A stretch of DNA of 64,000 nt from Halomonas sp. (GTDB lineage: Bacteria; Pseudomonadota; Gammaproteobacteria; Pseudomonadales; Halomonadaceae). The notes under the pieces were generated by a model that was not told the origin of the DNA, did not search any database, and worked only from the letters and a program-made list of their open reading frames with translations. The translations under genes were made by a program, and so were the position numbers. This document shows positions 24,301-33,880 of this stretch, in pieces. Each line of letters starts with the position of its first letter. Within the stretch, counting starts at the first letter, position 1. The stretch is taken from contig NZ_DRFS01000003.1 in assembly GCF_011050415.1 (NCBI RefSeq), positions 1 to 64,000 on the forward strand. The letters run 5' to 3'.

Positions 24301-24755
24301 ATACCGGTGTAGAAATAAGCCTCAACCTTCCCGCGCTGATTCCAAGTGATTACATTCACGATGTGCAACAGCGGCTGGTAATGTATAAGCGCATCGCCAA
24401 CACTCAAAGCGATGGCGAATTAAAAGAGCTGCAAGTTGAGCTGATTGATCGCTTTGGCTTATTACCTGCGCCACTCAAGAATCTTATTCGTCAGACCAAA
24501 CTTCGCCACCGTGCTGAACAGCTAGGGATTAGCCGTATTGAAGCAGGCGAAAACCGTGGCAGGCTGCTATTTGCCGGCAGCACCCAGGTCGACCCTATGA
24601 CCTTGGTAAAACTAATTCAAACCTCACCAAAACAGTATCGTTTAGATGGCGCAGACACCTTAAGATTTGAATTATCAATGGAAAGTGTTGATAAGCGATT
24701 CCAGCAACTTGAAAACCTACTCAGCACGCTTAATCAAAAAGTAGCGGCGGCGTGA
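21306..24755 (+). CDS. mfd: transcription-repair coupling factor
   Basis: Mfd releases RNA polymerase stalled at DNA damage and recruits UvrA. The 1149-residue protein has the UvrB-like N-terminal module (DWETLPYDSFSPHQDIVS), the polymerase-interacting domain, and the RecG-like translocase with Walker A GDVGFGKTEVA, Walker B DEEH, SAT-like TATPIPRTL, and the TRCF C-terminal domain. I chose ATG 21306; the in-frame GTG at 21261 lies next to a -10-like TATGAT (21264-21269), and so probably precedes the transcript. No other gene shares its transcript clearly; the next gene starts 85 bp downstream. Confidence 0.96.
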   Translation: MPTFSLLEPSQPQGTRDTLYWTSPPGSATALALSRVATTAPLLVITANTASAQRLEQDLNFYSDVPVLPFPDWETLPYDSFSPHQDIVSARLRTLRQLQDGVRGIVLVPINTLMQRLPPVEYIAGRVMTLKIGERLDREAFRESLSRAGYRAVETVYEPGEYAMRGALIDLFAMGMDEPIRIDLFDDEIDTLRHFDPGSQRSTDKIETLELLPAHEYSLSRSAIACFREQFETLFDVDPRQCPLYNDALKGIPSPGLEHYLPLFFEQTASLFDHLTNDTRVALLPDVFHAAELHWKSIEARYENLGVDPTRPLLPPHRAFFPVNDVFSAIKALPRIELTEDSEQRHAQLPEASPLPPLAINARAKQPLAEIAGFLKAHPQTRILFVAESRGRREALEEVLAPLKLSLPHTDSFHAFIASNDQFAITEGLVDSGLWLNTPSLAVISETELFGEVVRQSRRREKVTDDNELAVRHLSELREGAPVVHQAHGVGRYLGLETLEAGGQANEFLALSYADGAKLYVPVDSLHFISRYSGADDELAPLHRLGSDQWEKARRKAAEKIRDTAAELLDVYARREAQQGVVYEAPGEDYLRFAGNFPFEETPDQHAAIEAVISDMTSPQPMDRVVCGDVGFGKTEVAMRAAFLAVQSGRQVVVLVPTTLLARQHFENFRDRFADTAVNIGLISRFTGGKEMTQTLESIKNGQTDIVIGTHKLLSKSVELPKMGLLIIDEEHRFGVAQKEKLKTLRAEVDILTLTATPIPRTLNMAMSGIRDLSIIATPPARRLSVKTFVQQHEASVIKEALLREILRGGQVYVLHNEVKTIENAAEKIRELIPEARVGVAHGQLPERSLERIMSDFYHRRFNVLVCSTIIETGIDVPSANTIIIERADKFGLAQLHQLRGRVGRSHHQAYAYLLTPPPKAMTRDAIKRLEAISASDDLGAGFTLASHDMEIRGAGELLGDEQSGQMETIGYTLYMEMLDRAVKAIRAGKTPNIDAPFNTGVEISLNLPALIPSDYIHDVQQRLVMYKRIANTQSDGELKELQVELIDRFGLLPAPLKNLIRQTKLRHRAEQLGISRIEAGENRGRLLFAGSTQVDPMTLVKLIQTSPKQYRLDGADTLRFELSMESVDKRFQQLENLLSTLNQKVAAA

Positions 24756-24840
24756 AGCTTGGGGCAAACTTGCACTATGCCACCGCCGTATTGGCTACCA
24801 CCACGCGCATTAACAGTGTACTAACACACCAGGAACGACC

Positions 24841-25959
24841 ATGAACATTCGCCAAACTTTCAACCTTTGGGGTCCAACAAGCTTAGCGGTTCTGCTAGCG
24901 GCTAGCCTTGCAGGGCCTGCCTACGCACAACCCGCTAATGAACAACCGCCAGAAAATGAAGCTCAAGCGCTCAGCGCTGATGCCGTTGACAGTGCAGAAC
25001 AGGTTGCCGCCCGAGATGAGCTGCCCCGCGGCCATTACCGTATACCAGAGCGCGGTGATGTGATTGGCGAGCGCTACACGGTGGTCGTGGAAAACCCCGA
25101 TGAGACACTGATCGATATCGCTCGGCGGCACAATATTGGTTATGAAGAGATCCGCATGGCTAATCCCGATGTTAGCCTCTGGGTTCCTGGCCTAGGTACT
25201 GAGATTGTTATTCCTTCTCAATACCTGTTACCACCAGCACCCCGTGAAGGTGTTGTCGTCAATTTGTCTGAACTGCGTCTTTACTACTACCCGGCTAACA
25301 ACCCTGGCATTGTTGAGACCTACCCGGTGAGCGTGGGCCGTGAAGAGTTTGCAACGCCCATCGGCATTACACGCACCACAGTTAAGGTCAAAGACCCAGC
25401 CTGGGCTCCGCCTGCTTCAATGCGCCGTGAAGCTGCCGCACGCGGCGAGCCAGCGCCTGCCATTGTACCGCCAGGTCCTGACAACCCACTCGGTGAGCAT
25501 GCAATTTTATTGGCCATGCCTAGCTACTTGATTCATGGCACCAATCGTCCAGACGGCGTTGGTATGCGCGCCAGCCGTGGCTGTATCCGCATGTACCCCG
25601 AAGATATTGCTTCACTGTATGACCGTCTACCTAGCGGCACCCAAGTTAATTTGATGGATGCGCCTTTCAAAGCAGGCTGGGCTGAAGATGGCACGTTATT
25701 CGTTCAGTCCTTCCCACAGCTGGAAGAGAACGTTGGCGACTTCGAGCCAATGCTCAACGCACTTGAGCGGGTAACGGCGCTGACTGAAGACCAAGTTGAG
25801 ATTGACCCAGAACAGGTCAAACGCGCCGTAGAAGCGCCAAACGGCCAGTTCATTGCCCTACATGGCCCTCAAGCACCACAGCCCGAGCCTGAGCCCGTAG
25901 AGCTATTTAACGAGGTTGAGCTTAGCGCGGCAGCACTCAGCGCTGAAGAAGAAGCCTGA
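24841..25959 (+). CDS. L,D-transpeptidase, ErfK/YbiS type
   Basis: The 372-residue periplasmic enzyme has a signal peptide (residues 1-29, ending AYA). A LysM-like domain follows (GERYTVVVENPDETLIDIARRHN, then IRMANPDVSLWVPGLG). The YkuD catalytic domain ends in the Cys motif HGTNRPDGVGMRASRGCIRM, with the nucleophile in SRGC. Such enzymes attach Lpp to peptidoglycan or make 3-3 cross-links. The C-terminal 90 residues are acidic and Pro/Glu-rich and of unknown role. The Lpp-like gene lies just beyond a bidirectional terminator, so Lpp attachment is the leading idea. Confidence 0.93.
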   Translation: MNIRQTFNLWGPTSLAVLLAASLAGPAYAQPANEQPPENEAQALSADAVDSAEQVAARDELPRGHYRIPERGDVIGERYTVVVENPDETLIDIARRHNIGYEEIRMANPDVSLWVPGLGTEIVIPSQYLLPPAPREGVVVNLSELRLYYYPANNPGIVETYPVSVGREEFATPIGITRTTVKVKDPAWAPPASMRREAAARGEPAPAIVPPGPDNPLGEHAILLAMPSYLIHGTNRPDGVGMRASRGCIRMYPEDIASLYDRLPSGTQVNLMDAPFKAGWAEDGTLFVQSFPQLEENVGDFEPMLNALERVTALTEDQVEIDPEQVKRAVEAPNGQFIALHGPQAPQPEPEPVELFNEVELSAAALSAEEEA

Positions 25960-25990
25960 TACGCTTTTTAAAGAAAAAACTGAAGTAACA

Positions 25991-26016
25991 AAAAACCCCG
26001 CCGAGGCGGGGTTTTT
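25991..26016. terminator. bidirectional intrinsic terminator
   Basis: CCCCGCC (25996-26002), two-base loop GA, then GGCGGGG (26005-26011), flanked by A5 on the left and T6 on the right. It can end the L,D-transpeptidase transcript on the plus strand and the lpp-like transcript on the minus strand. Just beyond it is a near-perfect direct repeat of about 15 bp (ATGCAAAACTGCTT, twice, at 26030-26059). Confidence 0.9.
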
Positions 26017-26120
26017 TGCGTAGCTACTAATGCAAAACTGCTTGATGCAAAACTGCTTTCGTAACTACTTACAGCAACCGCTGAGAGAGCCTGGTGACTC
26101 CCCAGCAGCTCCAGGCAGAA

Positions 26121-26384
26121 TTACTTCTGCATGGAACGCTGGAACATGCGGTTCATTTCTTCACGGTTCTGCTCAGACATCTGCAGAGCAGCCTGCGCAT
26201 CGCGCTGGGCTTGGTTTGCAGTGTTCATAGCCTGTGAAGCCATGCTGCGTGCTTCTGCAGCGTCAGCCTGTGCAGATTCAGCAGTCATGCGAACTTCTTC
26301 CAGAGCGCTTGTAGAAGCACAACCAGCAAGAATTGCCAGTGAAGCAGCAGCAGCAGTCATTTTCAGAGTATTTTTCAGAGTCAT
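26121..26384 (-). CDS. lpp: Lpp/OprI-like alanine-zipper lipoprotein
   Basis: The 87-residue protein has a lipoprotein signal peptide (LAILAGCASTSA, Cys about residue 22). A long helix with alanine-rich heptads follows, and it ends in lysine (MQK). In E. coli the C-terminal Lys of Lpp is joined to peptidoglycan by L,D-transpeptidases, and the trimer ties the outer membrane to the wall. Start ATG 26384 has AAGGAG upstream. Its flanking genes are both L,D-transpeptidases. It is also similar to the Pseudomonas OprI type. A palindrome GCTAAGTGCTTAGC (26439-26452) lies upstream and may be an operator. Confidence 0.88.
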   Translation of the reverse strand: MTLKNTLKMTAAAASLAILAGCASTSALEEVRMTAESAQADAAEARSMASQAMNTANQAQRDAQAALQMSEQNREEMNRMFQRSMQK

Positions 26385-26595
26385 AGTGTTCTCCTTGATC
26401 GTCCTTGGGTACTACATTAAGGGTATGACAAAGGTAAGGCTAAGTGCTTAGCTTAAATTTGTCTACCTGCGGTGCAGGTTCTCTACTTCGACTTGTGCCG
26501 AGAGGCACGCAAGTCAAACGCTGTTTTATAATAGACCACAGCGGTTGTCTATAGCCGCGAGCATAAAACCTAAAACTTCCTTCAACGGCGATAGC

Positions 26596-27225
26596 TTAAC
26601 GGATCACTACACGGGTGCCAACACCCACAAGCTCTGCTAAGCGATCAATTTGTTCGTTCGTCACTGCTACACAGCCCTGAGTCCAGTGATGCCGCCCGTG
26701 AATATCAGGATCTGCTCTGCCTAGGCCATGAATGCCGATCGCTCCGCCAAGTGCCGTATTCTGCGGCGGATAGCCGTTACGTCGATAATAATCGAAGTAA
26801 TTTTCATAGTCAGCTTGAGAATAGATGCCTTTCTCCAATGCCATACGCGCGTGGGGTGGCGTTGGATAATCTATACTCATAAAAGTGCGCCACTGGCTTT
26901 CGTAATTAAAACGATTGATACGAAACTCACCCAATGGTGTCACATTTCCTCCGCGAGTGCGCTGCGTTTTTGCTCCAGAGCGCCCTAACGAAATGGGTGC
27001 AAACCTCTCGACTAATTCGTTGCCACGAAAAACACTCAGCGCTGCCTCTTTATCGTCTACCAACACCCATAGCTCATTGCTGTGGCGAGGGACATGCGCT
27101 CGGGCTAGCAGCGTCTCGATTAAATCAGGAGAACTGGTATAGGTCGGCGTATTGACAGCAGCACTGGCAACAGCTGGCAAACTTAGCGCCATGGCTAAAA
27201 AACGTCGGCGATTGACAGGAATCAT
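26596..27225 (-). CDS. second L,D-transpeptidase, Tat-like signal
   Basis: The 209-residue protein begins MIPVNRRRFLAMALSLPAVA, which carries an RRxFLA twin-arginine-like motif before a hydrophobic stretch and an ASA cleavage site. The YkuD domain follows, with GEFRINRFNYES and the catalytic HHWTQGCVAVTNEQ. Note GCV rather than the GCI of the other enzyme. The exact target is unknown; the neighbours suggest wall or Lpp modification. I chose ATG 27225, with GAGAG upstream, over a longer frame to 27282, which has no signal at its start. Confidence 0.9.
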   Translation of the reverse strand: MIPVNRRRFLAMALSLPAVASAAVNTPTYTSSPDLIETLLARAHVPRHSNELWVLVDDKEAALSVFRGNELVERFAPISLGRSGAKTQRTRGGNVTPLGEFRINRFNYESQWRTFMSIDYPTPPHARMALEKGIYSQADYENYFDYYRRNGYPPQNTALGGAIGIHGLGRADPDIHGRHHWTQGCVAVTNEQIDRLAELVGVGTRVVIR

Positions 27226-27408
27226 GGTAGCTCTCGAAACAAGTAAACCTGTGGTTGAGCGGCTAGGCGTCTCTGGTGGCATTTATACATTATTCCCACT
27301 TGCGCCGTTAGCAATTTCGTCACACGCGTGACACACAGCATGCTTAAAGGGCATAAGCAGGCTGTTAGTTGGCGTATATACATCAATTATTTTGCAATCC
27401 TTGCATCG

Positions 27409-27870
27409 TTACCACTCCAAGCTGGTTTCACGTAGTGCGCTGATTTCACGTTTTGCCGCGAGCAAGTTTTCCAGCAATTCGTGCCGCAAGGCTACCTGGC
27501 TCCCAACGGCAATCATCGCTGAGTTTTGAACAGCGCGACGTGCAACGCCATCACTACTGTGCAGGCGCTCTAGCTGCATCGTCAACCAATTCAACCAGCT
27601 TTCCGGCTGCTCTTTTAAGTCGCGCAGGCGCTGCAGCTCTGCCAGCGCAGGGCCGTCATGGGCAAGCAATACCTGCCAGCGCTGTTCATCTAAACGCGCA
27701 TGCTCTGTCACTTCACGCAGTAGTGATGACAACGCCAGCTCGAAGAGCGCCAAGGCGCTCTCCTCCAATGCCATTTGACGAGCAGCAGCATGCTCATCAT
27801 CGCCAGGGGGTATAGTGACAAGCAGCTCAGCTTGATAAAGCAGCTGATTGGTGCGTGAACGAGAACTCAC
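27409..27870 (-). CDS. DUF6586-like hypothetical protein
   Basis: The 153-residue protein is probably all helical, cytosolic, Leu-, Glu- and Ala-rich, with no catalytic motif visible (for example [20 protein letters not shown]). Its start overlaps the topA stop by 4 bp (ATGA), so the pair is translationally coupled. From memory, Pseudomonas carries a similar small gene (PA3010) next to topA. Assignment to the DUF6586 family is by recall and not checked. No function can be proposed beyond the topA link. Confidence 0.6.
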   Translation of the reverse strand: MSSRSRTNQLLYQAELLVTIPPGDDEHAAARQMALEESALALFELALSSLLREVTEHARLDEQRWQVLLAHDGPALAELQRLRDLKEQPESWLNWLTMQLERLHSSDGVARRAVQNSAMIAVGSQVALRHELLENLLAAKREISALRETSLEW

Positions 27871-30494
27871 TTACGCTTATCCTCCACGTGCCATTTGCCG
27901 CCATCAAACATCGCTTTCCAGCCTGTTGCCTTGCCCTCTTCATCGGTCATCACAAACTGCTCTTTACTCTTGCGTGAATAACGGATCTGAGCTGGACGAC
28001 CATCCGGGTCTTCACTGGGCGCCTTGAGAATAAAGTGGTACTTCTCCGGCAACTCATCGGCGTGCGCTTTTAGCTCTTTCACCAGCGGTGGCCGTGTTTC
28101 GCGGTTTTTAGGGAATTTGCTCGCCGCCAGGAACAGCCCACTCGCACCATCACGCAGTACGTAATGATCATCTACCTTCTGACATGCCAACTCTGGCATG
28201 GGTATCGGGTCCATCTTCGGCGGCGCCACTTCACCGCTTCTCAACAGTTTGCGGGTATTTTTACACTCACTGTTGGTACAGCCAAAGTATTTACCAAAGC
28301 GGCCTGATTTCAACTGCATCTCAGAGCCACACTTATCGCACTCGATCACAGGGCCATCGTAGCCCTTGATTTTGAACTTGCCGCTTTCGACTTCATAGCC
28401 GTCACAATCCGGGCTATTACCGCAGATATGCAGTTTACGCGTTTCATCAATCAGATAGTTATCCATCGCCGTGCCGCACTTGGTGCAGCGACGCTTAGCG
28501 CGCAATGCGTTAGTTTCTGCCTCTTCGCCCGCATCTTCAGCAACAGCCTCTTCACCGGGGATAAGGTCAATAGTGGTTTTACAGCGCTCTTTGGGCGGCA
28601 AATTGTAGCCACTACAACCCAGGAAAACGCCCGTTGAAGCAGTGCGAATCTGCATGTGGCGGCCACAGGTAGGGCAATCGATATCCGTCGGCACCGGCTG
28701 ATTTGGGCGCATCCCATCTTCACTTTCAGCTTTAGCCAACTCTTCGCGGAATTCGCCATAGAAAGCATCCAGCAGCGCCTGCCAGTTACGCTGCCCCTCA
28801 GCCACCTCATCCAGGCTATCTTCCATACGCGCGGTGAACGAGAAGTCCATCAGATCAGGGAACGACTCTTTCAGCCGCTCGGTGACGATATCGCCCAGCT
28901 TTTCAGCATAAAAGCGGCGGTTTTCCAGCTTCACATAGCCACGGTCTTGAATCGTCGAAATAATTGAAGCGTAGGTAGATGGACGACCAATTCCCTGCTT
29001 CTCAAGCTCTTTAACCAAGCTCGCTTCTGTGTAGCGGGGGGCTGGCTTGGTGAAGTGCTGCTGAGGATCAAGCGCAACTAGCGCCATGGGCATGCCCTTA
29101 GGTAAATCAGGCAGGCTTTGGTCTTCATTTTTACCGCTGGGTTTCATCACCCGAGTATAGCCGTCAAACTTCAGCACACGACCTTTGGCACGCAGCTCAT
29201 AGCCATCTACCTCGACACTTAGTGTGCTTGAGAGATACTGCGCGGGGGTCATTTGGCAGGCCAAAAACTGACGCCAGATCAGCTCATAGAGCCGCTCAGC
29301 ATCACGCTCCATACCGGCCAAATCAGTGGCTTTCCGCTCAACACTGGAAGGACGAATTGCTTCGTGAGCCTCTTGGGCGCTCTCTTTACTGCTGTAGCGA
29401 TTAGGCGCTTCTGGCAAGTAGCGCTCACCGAACTCTTCGCTAATGTAGCTGCGTGCACTTTCCACCGCGTCTTTCGACAAATTGGTCGAGTCGGTACGCA
29501 TATAGGTAATGTAACCCGCTTCATAGAGACGCTGAGCCATGGTCATGGTTTTCTTAACAGAAAATCCTAACCGGCCACTCGCCGCCTGCTGCAGGGTGGA
29601 GGTAATAAAGGGTGCAGTAGGCTTGGAGCTAGTGGGCTTATCCTCACGAGAGGTAATTGCCAACTTGGCTTTTCTAAGCTGTTCAATACGCGCCAGCGTG
29701 TCTTTTTCCGACGTCGGTCGGAAAGCCTTTCCGTCTTGACGCACCAAGGCAAAGCGCACCAGCTCGCCCTCGGGTGAGGCCAGGTCGGCGTGCACATCCC
29801 AGAACTCTTCAGGAATAAACGCCCGAATTTCACGTTCACGCTCAACGATTAAGCGAACCGCCACCGACTGAACACGACCGGCTGAAAGACCACGCGCTAC
29901 TTTTGCCCATAGCAAAGGCGAAAGCATAAAGCCCACTACACGGTCGAGAAAGCGCCGCGCCTGCTGCGCCTCTACCCGAGGAATATTGAGCGTTCCAGGG
30001 GCTTTAAACGCATCTTGAATGGCATTTTTAGTGATTTCATTAAAAACAACACGCTTGTAACGGCTGTCATCACCACCGATGGTCTCGCGAAGGTGCCAAG
30101 CAATGGCCTCCCCCTCGCGATCCAAATCCGTTGCCAGATAAACAGCGTCAGCTTTCTCGGCTAGCTTCTTCAGCTCGGCAACGACTTTCTCTTTTCCGGG
30201 TAGCACCTCGTAGCGAGCTTCCCAGCCGTTATTGGGATCAATGCCCATGCGACGAATTAACTGATCTTGGCCTTTACGCTTTTTATAAACTTCTTTCTCT
30301 TCCGCCGACATCTTACGTGTCGCTGCGGCTTGGCGTGCGCGCTCCTGAGGGTCGGAGGCTGCCTTACCTGAGCCGCTGGTCGGCAGGTCACGAATGTGAC
30401 CTACGCTCGACTTTACGATGAAATCGTTGCCGAGATATTTGTTAATCGTCTTCGCTTTAGCTGGCGACTCGACGATGACCAGTGACTTGCCCAT
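27867..30494 (-). CDS. topA: DNA topoisomerase I
   Basis: Type IA topoisomerase of 875 residues that relaxes negative supercoils. The toprim domain opens the protein ([20 protein letters not shown]). The active-site Tyr lies in [12 protein letters not shown] near residue 320. The C-terminus has three four-cysteine zinc fingers, visible as [16 protein letters not shown] with CGNSPDC, and CDKCGSEM with CTNSEC. The start ATG 30494 has GTGGAG upstream; a longer frame to 30566 lacks a ribosome-binding site. It forms a coupled pair with the downstream small gene. Confidence 0.97.
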   Translation of the reverse strand: MGKSLVIVESPAKAKTINKYLGNDFIVKSSVGHIRDLPTSGSGKAASDPQERARQAAATRKMSAEEKEVYKKRKGQDQLIRRMGIDPNNGWEARYEVLPGKEKVVAELKKLAEKADAVYLATDLDREGEAIAWHLRETIGGDDSRYKRVVFNEITKNAIQDAFKAPGTLNIPRVEAQQARRFLDRVVGFMLSPLLWAKVARGLSAGRVQSVAVRLIVEREREIRAFIPEEFWDVHADLASPEGELVRFALVRQDGKAFRPTSEKDTLARIEQLRKAKLAITSREDKPTSSKPTAPFITSTLQQAASGRLGFSVKKTMTMAQRLYEAGYITYMRTDSTNLSKDAVESARSYISEEFGERYLPEAPNRYSSKESAQEAHEAIRPSSVERKATDLAGMERDAERLYELIWRQFLACQMTPAQYLSSTLSVEVDGYELRAKGRVLKFDGYTRVMKPSGKNEDQSLPDLPKGMPMALVALDPQQHFTKPAPRYTEASLVKELEKQGIGRPSTYASIISTIQDRGYVKLENRRFYAEKLGDIVTERLKESFPDLMDFSFTARMEDSLDEVAEGQRNWQALLDAFYGEFREELAKAESEDGMRPNQPVPTDIDCPTCGRHMQIRTASTGVFLGCSGYNLPPKERCKTTIDLIPGEEAVAEDAGEEAETNALRAKRRCTKCGTAMDNYLIDETRKLHICGNSPDCDGYEVESGKFKIKGYDGPVIECDKCGSEMQLKSGRFGKYFGCTNSECKNTRKLLRSGEVAPPKMDPIPMPELACQKVDDHYVLRDGASGLFLAASKFPKNRETRPPLVKELKAHADELPEKYHFILKAPSEDPDGRPAQIRYSRKSKEQFVMTDEEGKATGWKAMFDGGKWHVEDKRK

Positions 30495-30739
30495 AGTGCT
30501 CCACTTCCTAATGCACGGGCTGTCTCGCACGTGCTCTGAATTCGGTGCCGTATCATCGGGATACAACCGCCCGTGAAATGATACGGATGAAAAAATGCGC
30601 CTACCCTACCCCAGCCCTTGGCTAAGCGCCAGTAGCAACCGAGTAGCAGCGAGAATCCTTAAATTTCAGACAAAGAGTAGCTAGACACTAGACTGACACT
30701 GGCTTTACGGCAACCCAAAAAGCGCTGAAACAAACAAAA

Positions 30740-30765
30740 CGCCCCCACCAGATAGGCGGGGGCGC
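30740..30765 (-). terminator. intrinsic terminator of the DUF3141 gene
   Basis: Minus-strand stem CGCCCCC/GGGGGCG around an 11-nt loop, followed by TTTTGTTTGTTT. It lies about 20 bp after the stop codon of the DUF3141 gene and ends that transcript before topA. Confidence 0.7.
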
Positions 30766-30784
30766 GTTGAGCTAAGGCACTGTT

Positions 30785-33634
30785 TTAGGGTTTTTTCGGT
30801 GTCTTATCAGGCCCGCTAGCGCTATCAGACTTTGGCGTTTGCTTGTTTTCTGTTTCATTAGGAGTCGAGGGTTTAGACGCCTTATCATTAGTCGCTGCGG
30901 TTGGCTTCACCGATGATAATTTAGCCGCCGCTGGCTTGGCAGGCTCAGCTTTGGGCACTGCTGTTGGCTTCGCAGCCTCAGGCTTGATAGCCGTTGGCTT
31001 GGTAGGTTCAAGCTTAACAGCTTCTGCCAACTTCGCAGCCTTAGGCTTGATTGCCGTTGGCTTAGCAGGCTCAGGCTTGGCCTGCGCTGCTGGCTTCGCA
31101 GCCTCAGGCTTGATAGCCGTTGGCGTCTCAGGTTTGGCTTTTGCTGCCGACTTTGCCGCCGCAGGCTTGGTTGCCGTTGGCTTAGCAGTCTCAGGTTTGG
31201 CCGCCGCTGCTTGCTTTGCAGATTTAGGCTTAGCTGCAGCCGGTTTAACGGCGTTAGGCATAGGCTTAGCTGTAATCTCTGCTTTGGCGTTCGCTACTGG
31301 CGCCTTGGCAGCTGGTTTAGCCTCTTTTTTTACCGCTTTCGGCTTAGCTTGCGCCTTGGGCTTGGCTGGCGCTACCGCTTTGGGCGGGCGCGCTTTATCA
31401 AATAACGCTTTAATCTGGGTAAAACGCTCGGCTGCGTGCTCAGAAAGTTCGCCGCTGGCGCCAAACACATGCTCTAGGTGTTTTATATGGCCGTCGATAT
31501 CGCTGTTACTTTGACCAGCAAGCAAGTCAGGCAGTGAAGCCAATGCCTTTTCACGATCCAGTTTCAAAATAAAGAATTGCTCACGCACTAAGTGCTTAAA
31601 CTCACTAAGCTTAATGCCTGGCTCAAGCTCTGACCGCGAGGCGCGTAGACGCTTAAAGTTACGCTCATCCGTCGCTGGGGCTCCACCTACTATATAAATA
31701 ACTGAGCGCATGACGGCTTCATGAGCGCCGCCAAGAGCAATTTTTTCCCGCAAGGCTTCCTGGCGCTGTTCAATAAACCGACGATGCTCAGGCTCAGCAC
31801 CCGGACGCCGACGGTGCACATGGGCATCACCATATAGCCCAACAGCAGCTTGCAGAAGCGGTTGGCCATAGATATCCATAAACATTTTTTCAGTATTGCT
31901 ATCACGCAAATCACGCATCGCGTTCAGGCCAGCTACCAGTTGGTCTGAGCCAATGGTTTCAAGGGTCTTGAATAGATTATCTTGCGACACTGGGTGGCGG
32001 TTTTCGCGTATCGCATCTGCCATCACCGGCAGCGGTACTGAAAGCGGGTTGCGATCCGACAACAGCTTGTAGCCCATACGGATTGGGTGCATGCGACGCA
32101 TTAGGCGTGCGGACTCTGGCGTAATCATGGCTTTTATCCAGGGCTGTATGAAGAGCCGGTATATGCCAAGATTTATTTCAGAAATACGTGCCACCGTTGC
32201 AAAGCGACGGTCGTCTTCAGGCTTGTGCATGACAGCGCTGTCAAGCTCTGCAAAATCACGTGCCTGGAATTCAAGCAGGTAATCCCGTTCAAATAACGTT
32301 GCATCTTTCCCCTCTCGCGCGGACGTAACCTTCGTCTCATATAAGCCTGGGGGCAGCACGTCGATATAATCCATGTTCGCGGTGAACTCGGCATGCTCTT
32401 TACGCGAAACACTGCCAGATACAAAAATGCCCAAATGACCGGTAGTATCATGCTGGCAATAGACGATGGTCTGCTCATTGGCAATAATGTCATCGACATC
32501 TTCATACAAGTCACGAATCCAGCCCAATGCTTGGGGCGGCGGAGTAATATCATCCCCACGCGAGCAGAAGACCACGACGGGAGAACGCACATTACGCAAG
32601 TCGATGCGACGCCCATCGCGTGTCACCAACTGCGCGGTAGAAAGACGATTACCGACAAACAGGTTATCGACAATATATTGAATCTCTTCCCCTCCTAGTA
32701 CGACATGCCCCCCCCACCAGCGCTCAAACTCAAGGTATCGACCTGCTTCTGTGTCGATATTGTCATAAAGGTGGTACTGCTTTTTCCAGTAAGTATTGGC
32801 AGGATTAAGACGCTCAAAGTTTTGTACCAGCAAAGCGCCATCAAAAAGGCCATTACCGAGATCACTGGCGAGCGCAGTCATCCAGCTTCCTCCCGACATA
32901 CCGCCGGTATAGCGCATCGGCGCTTTACCATGCTCACCCGCCCAGTAGGAGAGCGGAGCGCCCGCTATCAGGATAGGGCCAAACACGTCGGGCTCGAGTG
33001 CCGCCGCCATCATTATCTGCCAGCCTGCCTGACAATTGCCCACCACCATCGGCTTTTCAGTGGTTTCAGGATGCAATTCAATCACGTAGCGTAAAAAGGC
33101 AATTTCGGACTCGACCACATCCTCAACGGTTTGACCCGGCTCAGGGAATGGTAGAAAGCCGATAAAGTAGCAGGGGTGACCTGCTTTAAGCGCCACACCT
33201 AGCTCACTATCGGGTTTAAAACCACCAATTCCTGGTCCATGCCCCGCGCGCGGATCTACGACCACAAAAGGGCGTTTCTTTAGATCAATCTCAGTACCTT
33301 CATGGGGCAATACACGTAACAGCTCATAGTTGGTTGGTCGTGGCAATGTCCGCCCGTCCATCAATACCTCGGTATTGAAGCCAAGCACACTGGGCTTGGT
33401 TTGCTCCATATGCTCAAGGTACTGATTGCCACGCTCGCGCATTACATCAAGATATAAAACGCTGCGCTCAACGCTGTCGCGCCAGTAATCAAACGCCGCT
33501 CGCCCGAACCCGAAAGGGTCAAATAGAGAAACAAGCGCCTCATTACCGGGCACACTAGTGGAACCATTTTTCTGCTTCAGCCATCCACTTGTATAAGCGG
33601 CACCGGGAAGCAAAGGATTGGCGAGAAAGTTCAT
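30785..33634 (-). CDS. DUF3141 PHA-synthase-like hydrolase with K/A/P-rich tail
   Basis: The 949-residue protein has about 740 residues of alpha/beta-hydrolase related to the DUF3141 family and to polyhydroxyalkanoate synthases. The nucleophile motif is VVGNCQAGW, with Cys201 in the PHA synthase-type box. The last ~200 residues are almost entirely Lys, Ala and Pro (KPKAQAKPK, KPEAAKPTAIKP and repeats), like histone H1 or the PhaF phasin tail. The function is unproven; PHA-granule or DNA attachment is inference. Start ATG 33634 has GGGAGAA upstream. A frame beginning at 33646 would place its start on that site. Confidence 0.85.
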   Translation of the reverse strand: MNFLANPLLPGAAYTSGWLKQKNGSTSVPGNEALVSLFDPFGFGRAAFDYWRDSVERSVLYLDVMRERGNQYLEHMEQTKPSVLGFNTEVLMDGRTLPRPTNYELLRVLPHEGTEIDLKKRPFVVVDPRAGHGPGIGGFKPDSELGVALKAGHPCYFIGFLPFPEPGQTVEDVVESEIAFLRYVIELHPETTEKPMVVGNCQAGWQIMMAAALEPDVFGPILIAGAPLSYWAGEHGKAPMRYTGGMSGGSWMTALASDLGNGLFDGALLVQNFERLNPANTYWKKQYHLYDNIDTEAGRYLEFERWWGGHVVLGGEEIQYIVDNLFVGNRLSTAQLVTRDGRRIDLRNVRSPVVVFCSRGDDITPPPQALGWIRDLYEDVDDIIANEQTIVYCQHDTTGHLGIFVSGSVSRKEHAEFTANMDYIDVLPPGLYETKVTSAREGKDATLFERDYLLEFQARDFAELDSAVMHKPEDDRRFATVARISEINLGIYRLFIQPWIKAMITPESARLMRRMHPIRMGYKLLSDRNPLSVPLPVMADAIRENRHPVSQDNLFKTLETIGSDQLVAGLNAMRDLRDSNTEKMFMDIYGQPLLQAAVGLYGDAHVHRRRPGAEPEHRRFIEQRQEALREKIALGGAHEAVMRSVIYIVGGAPATDERNFKRLRASRSELEPGIKLSEFKHLVREQFFILKLDREKALASLPDLLAGQSNSDIDGHIKHLEHVFGASGELSEHAAERFTQIKALFDKARPPKAVAPAKPKAQAKPKAVKKEAKPAAKAPVANAKAEITAKPMPNAVKPAAAKPKSAKQAAAAKPETAKPTATKPAAAKSAAKAKPETPTAIKPEAAKPAAQAKPEPAKPTAIKPKAAKLAEAVKLEPTKPTAIKPEAAKPTAVPKAEPAKPAAAKLSSVKPTAATNDKASKPSTPNETENKQTPKSDSASGPDKTPKKP
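30940..31390. repeat. imperfect repeats coding for the K/A/P tail
   Basis: Degenerate repeats of about 33-45 bp coding for KPEAAKPTAIKP-type units; for example, the block GCCTCAGGCTTGATAGCCGT occurs near 30977 and again near 31102. The region is prone to slippage, so tail length may vary between strains. Confidence 0.7.
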
Positions 33635-33880
33635 AGGTTCTCCCATTGGATTGATGCATCGGCATCAAACCCGAAAGCAATGATGCTGCAGTGCAATATA
33701 GTTTAGGCTACATCGGCCATTCCGTCGATCTTTAACCCAGACAAATAATACAAATGCGACTAATGACCTCCTGCTTAGGCAGCCTGAAAGGTTCAGTGGT
33801 AGCATGCTTTTCGCTGGCGTTGAAGCATGAAATTGCAATTAATGATTACGTCGATATAGGGCGTTCACTACGAGGCTGTT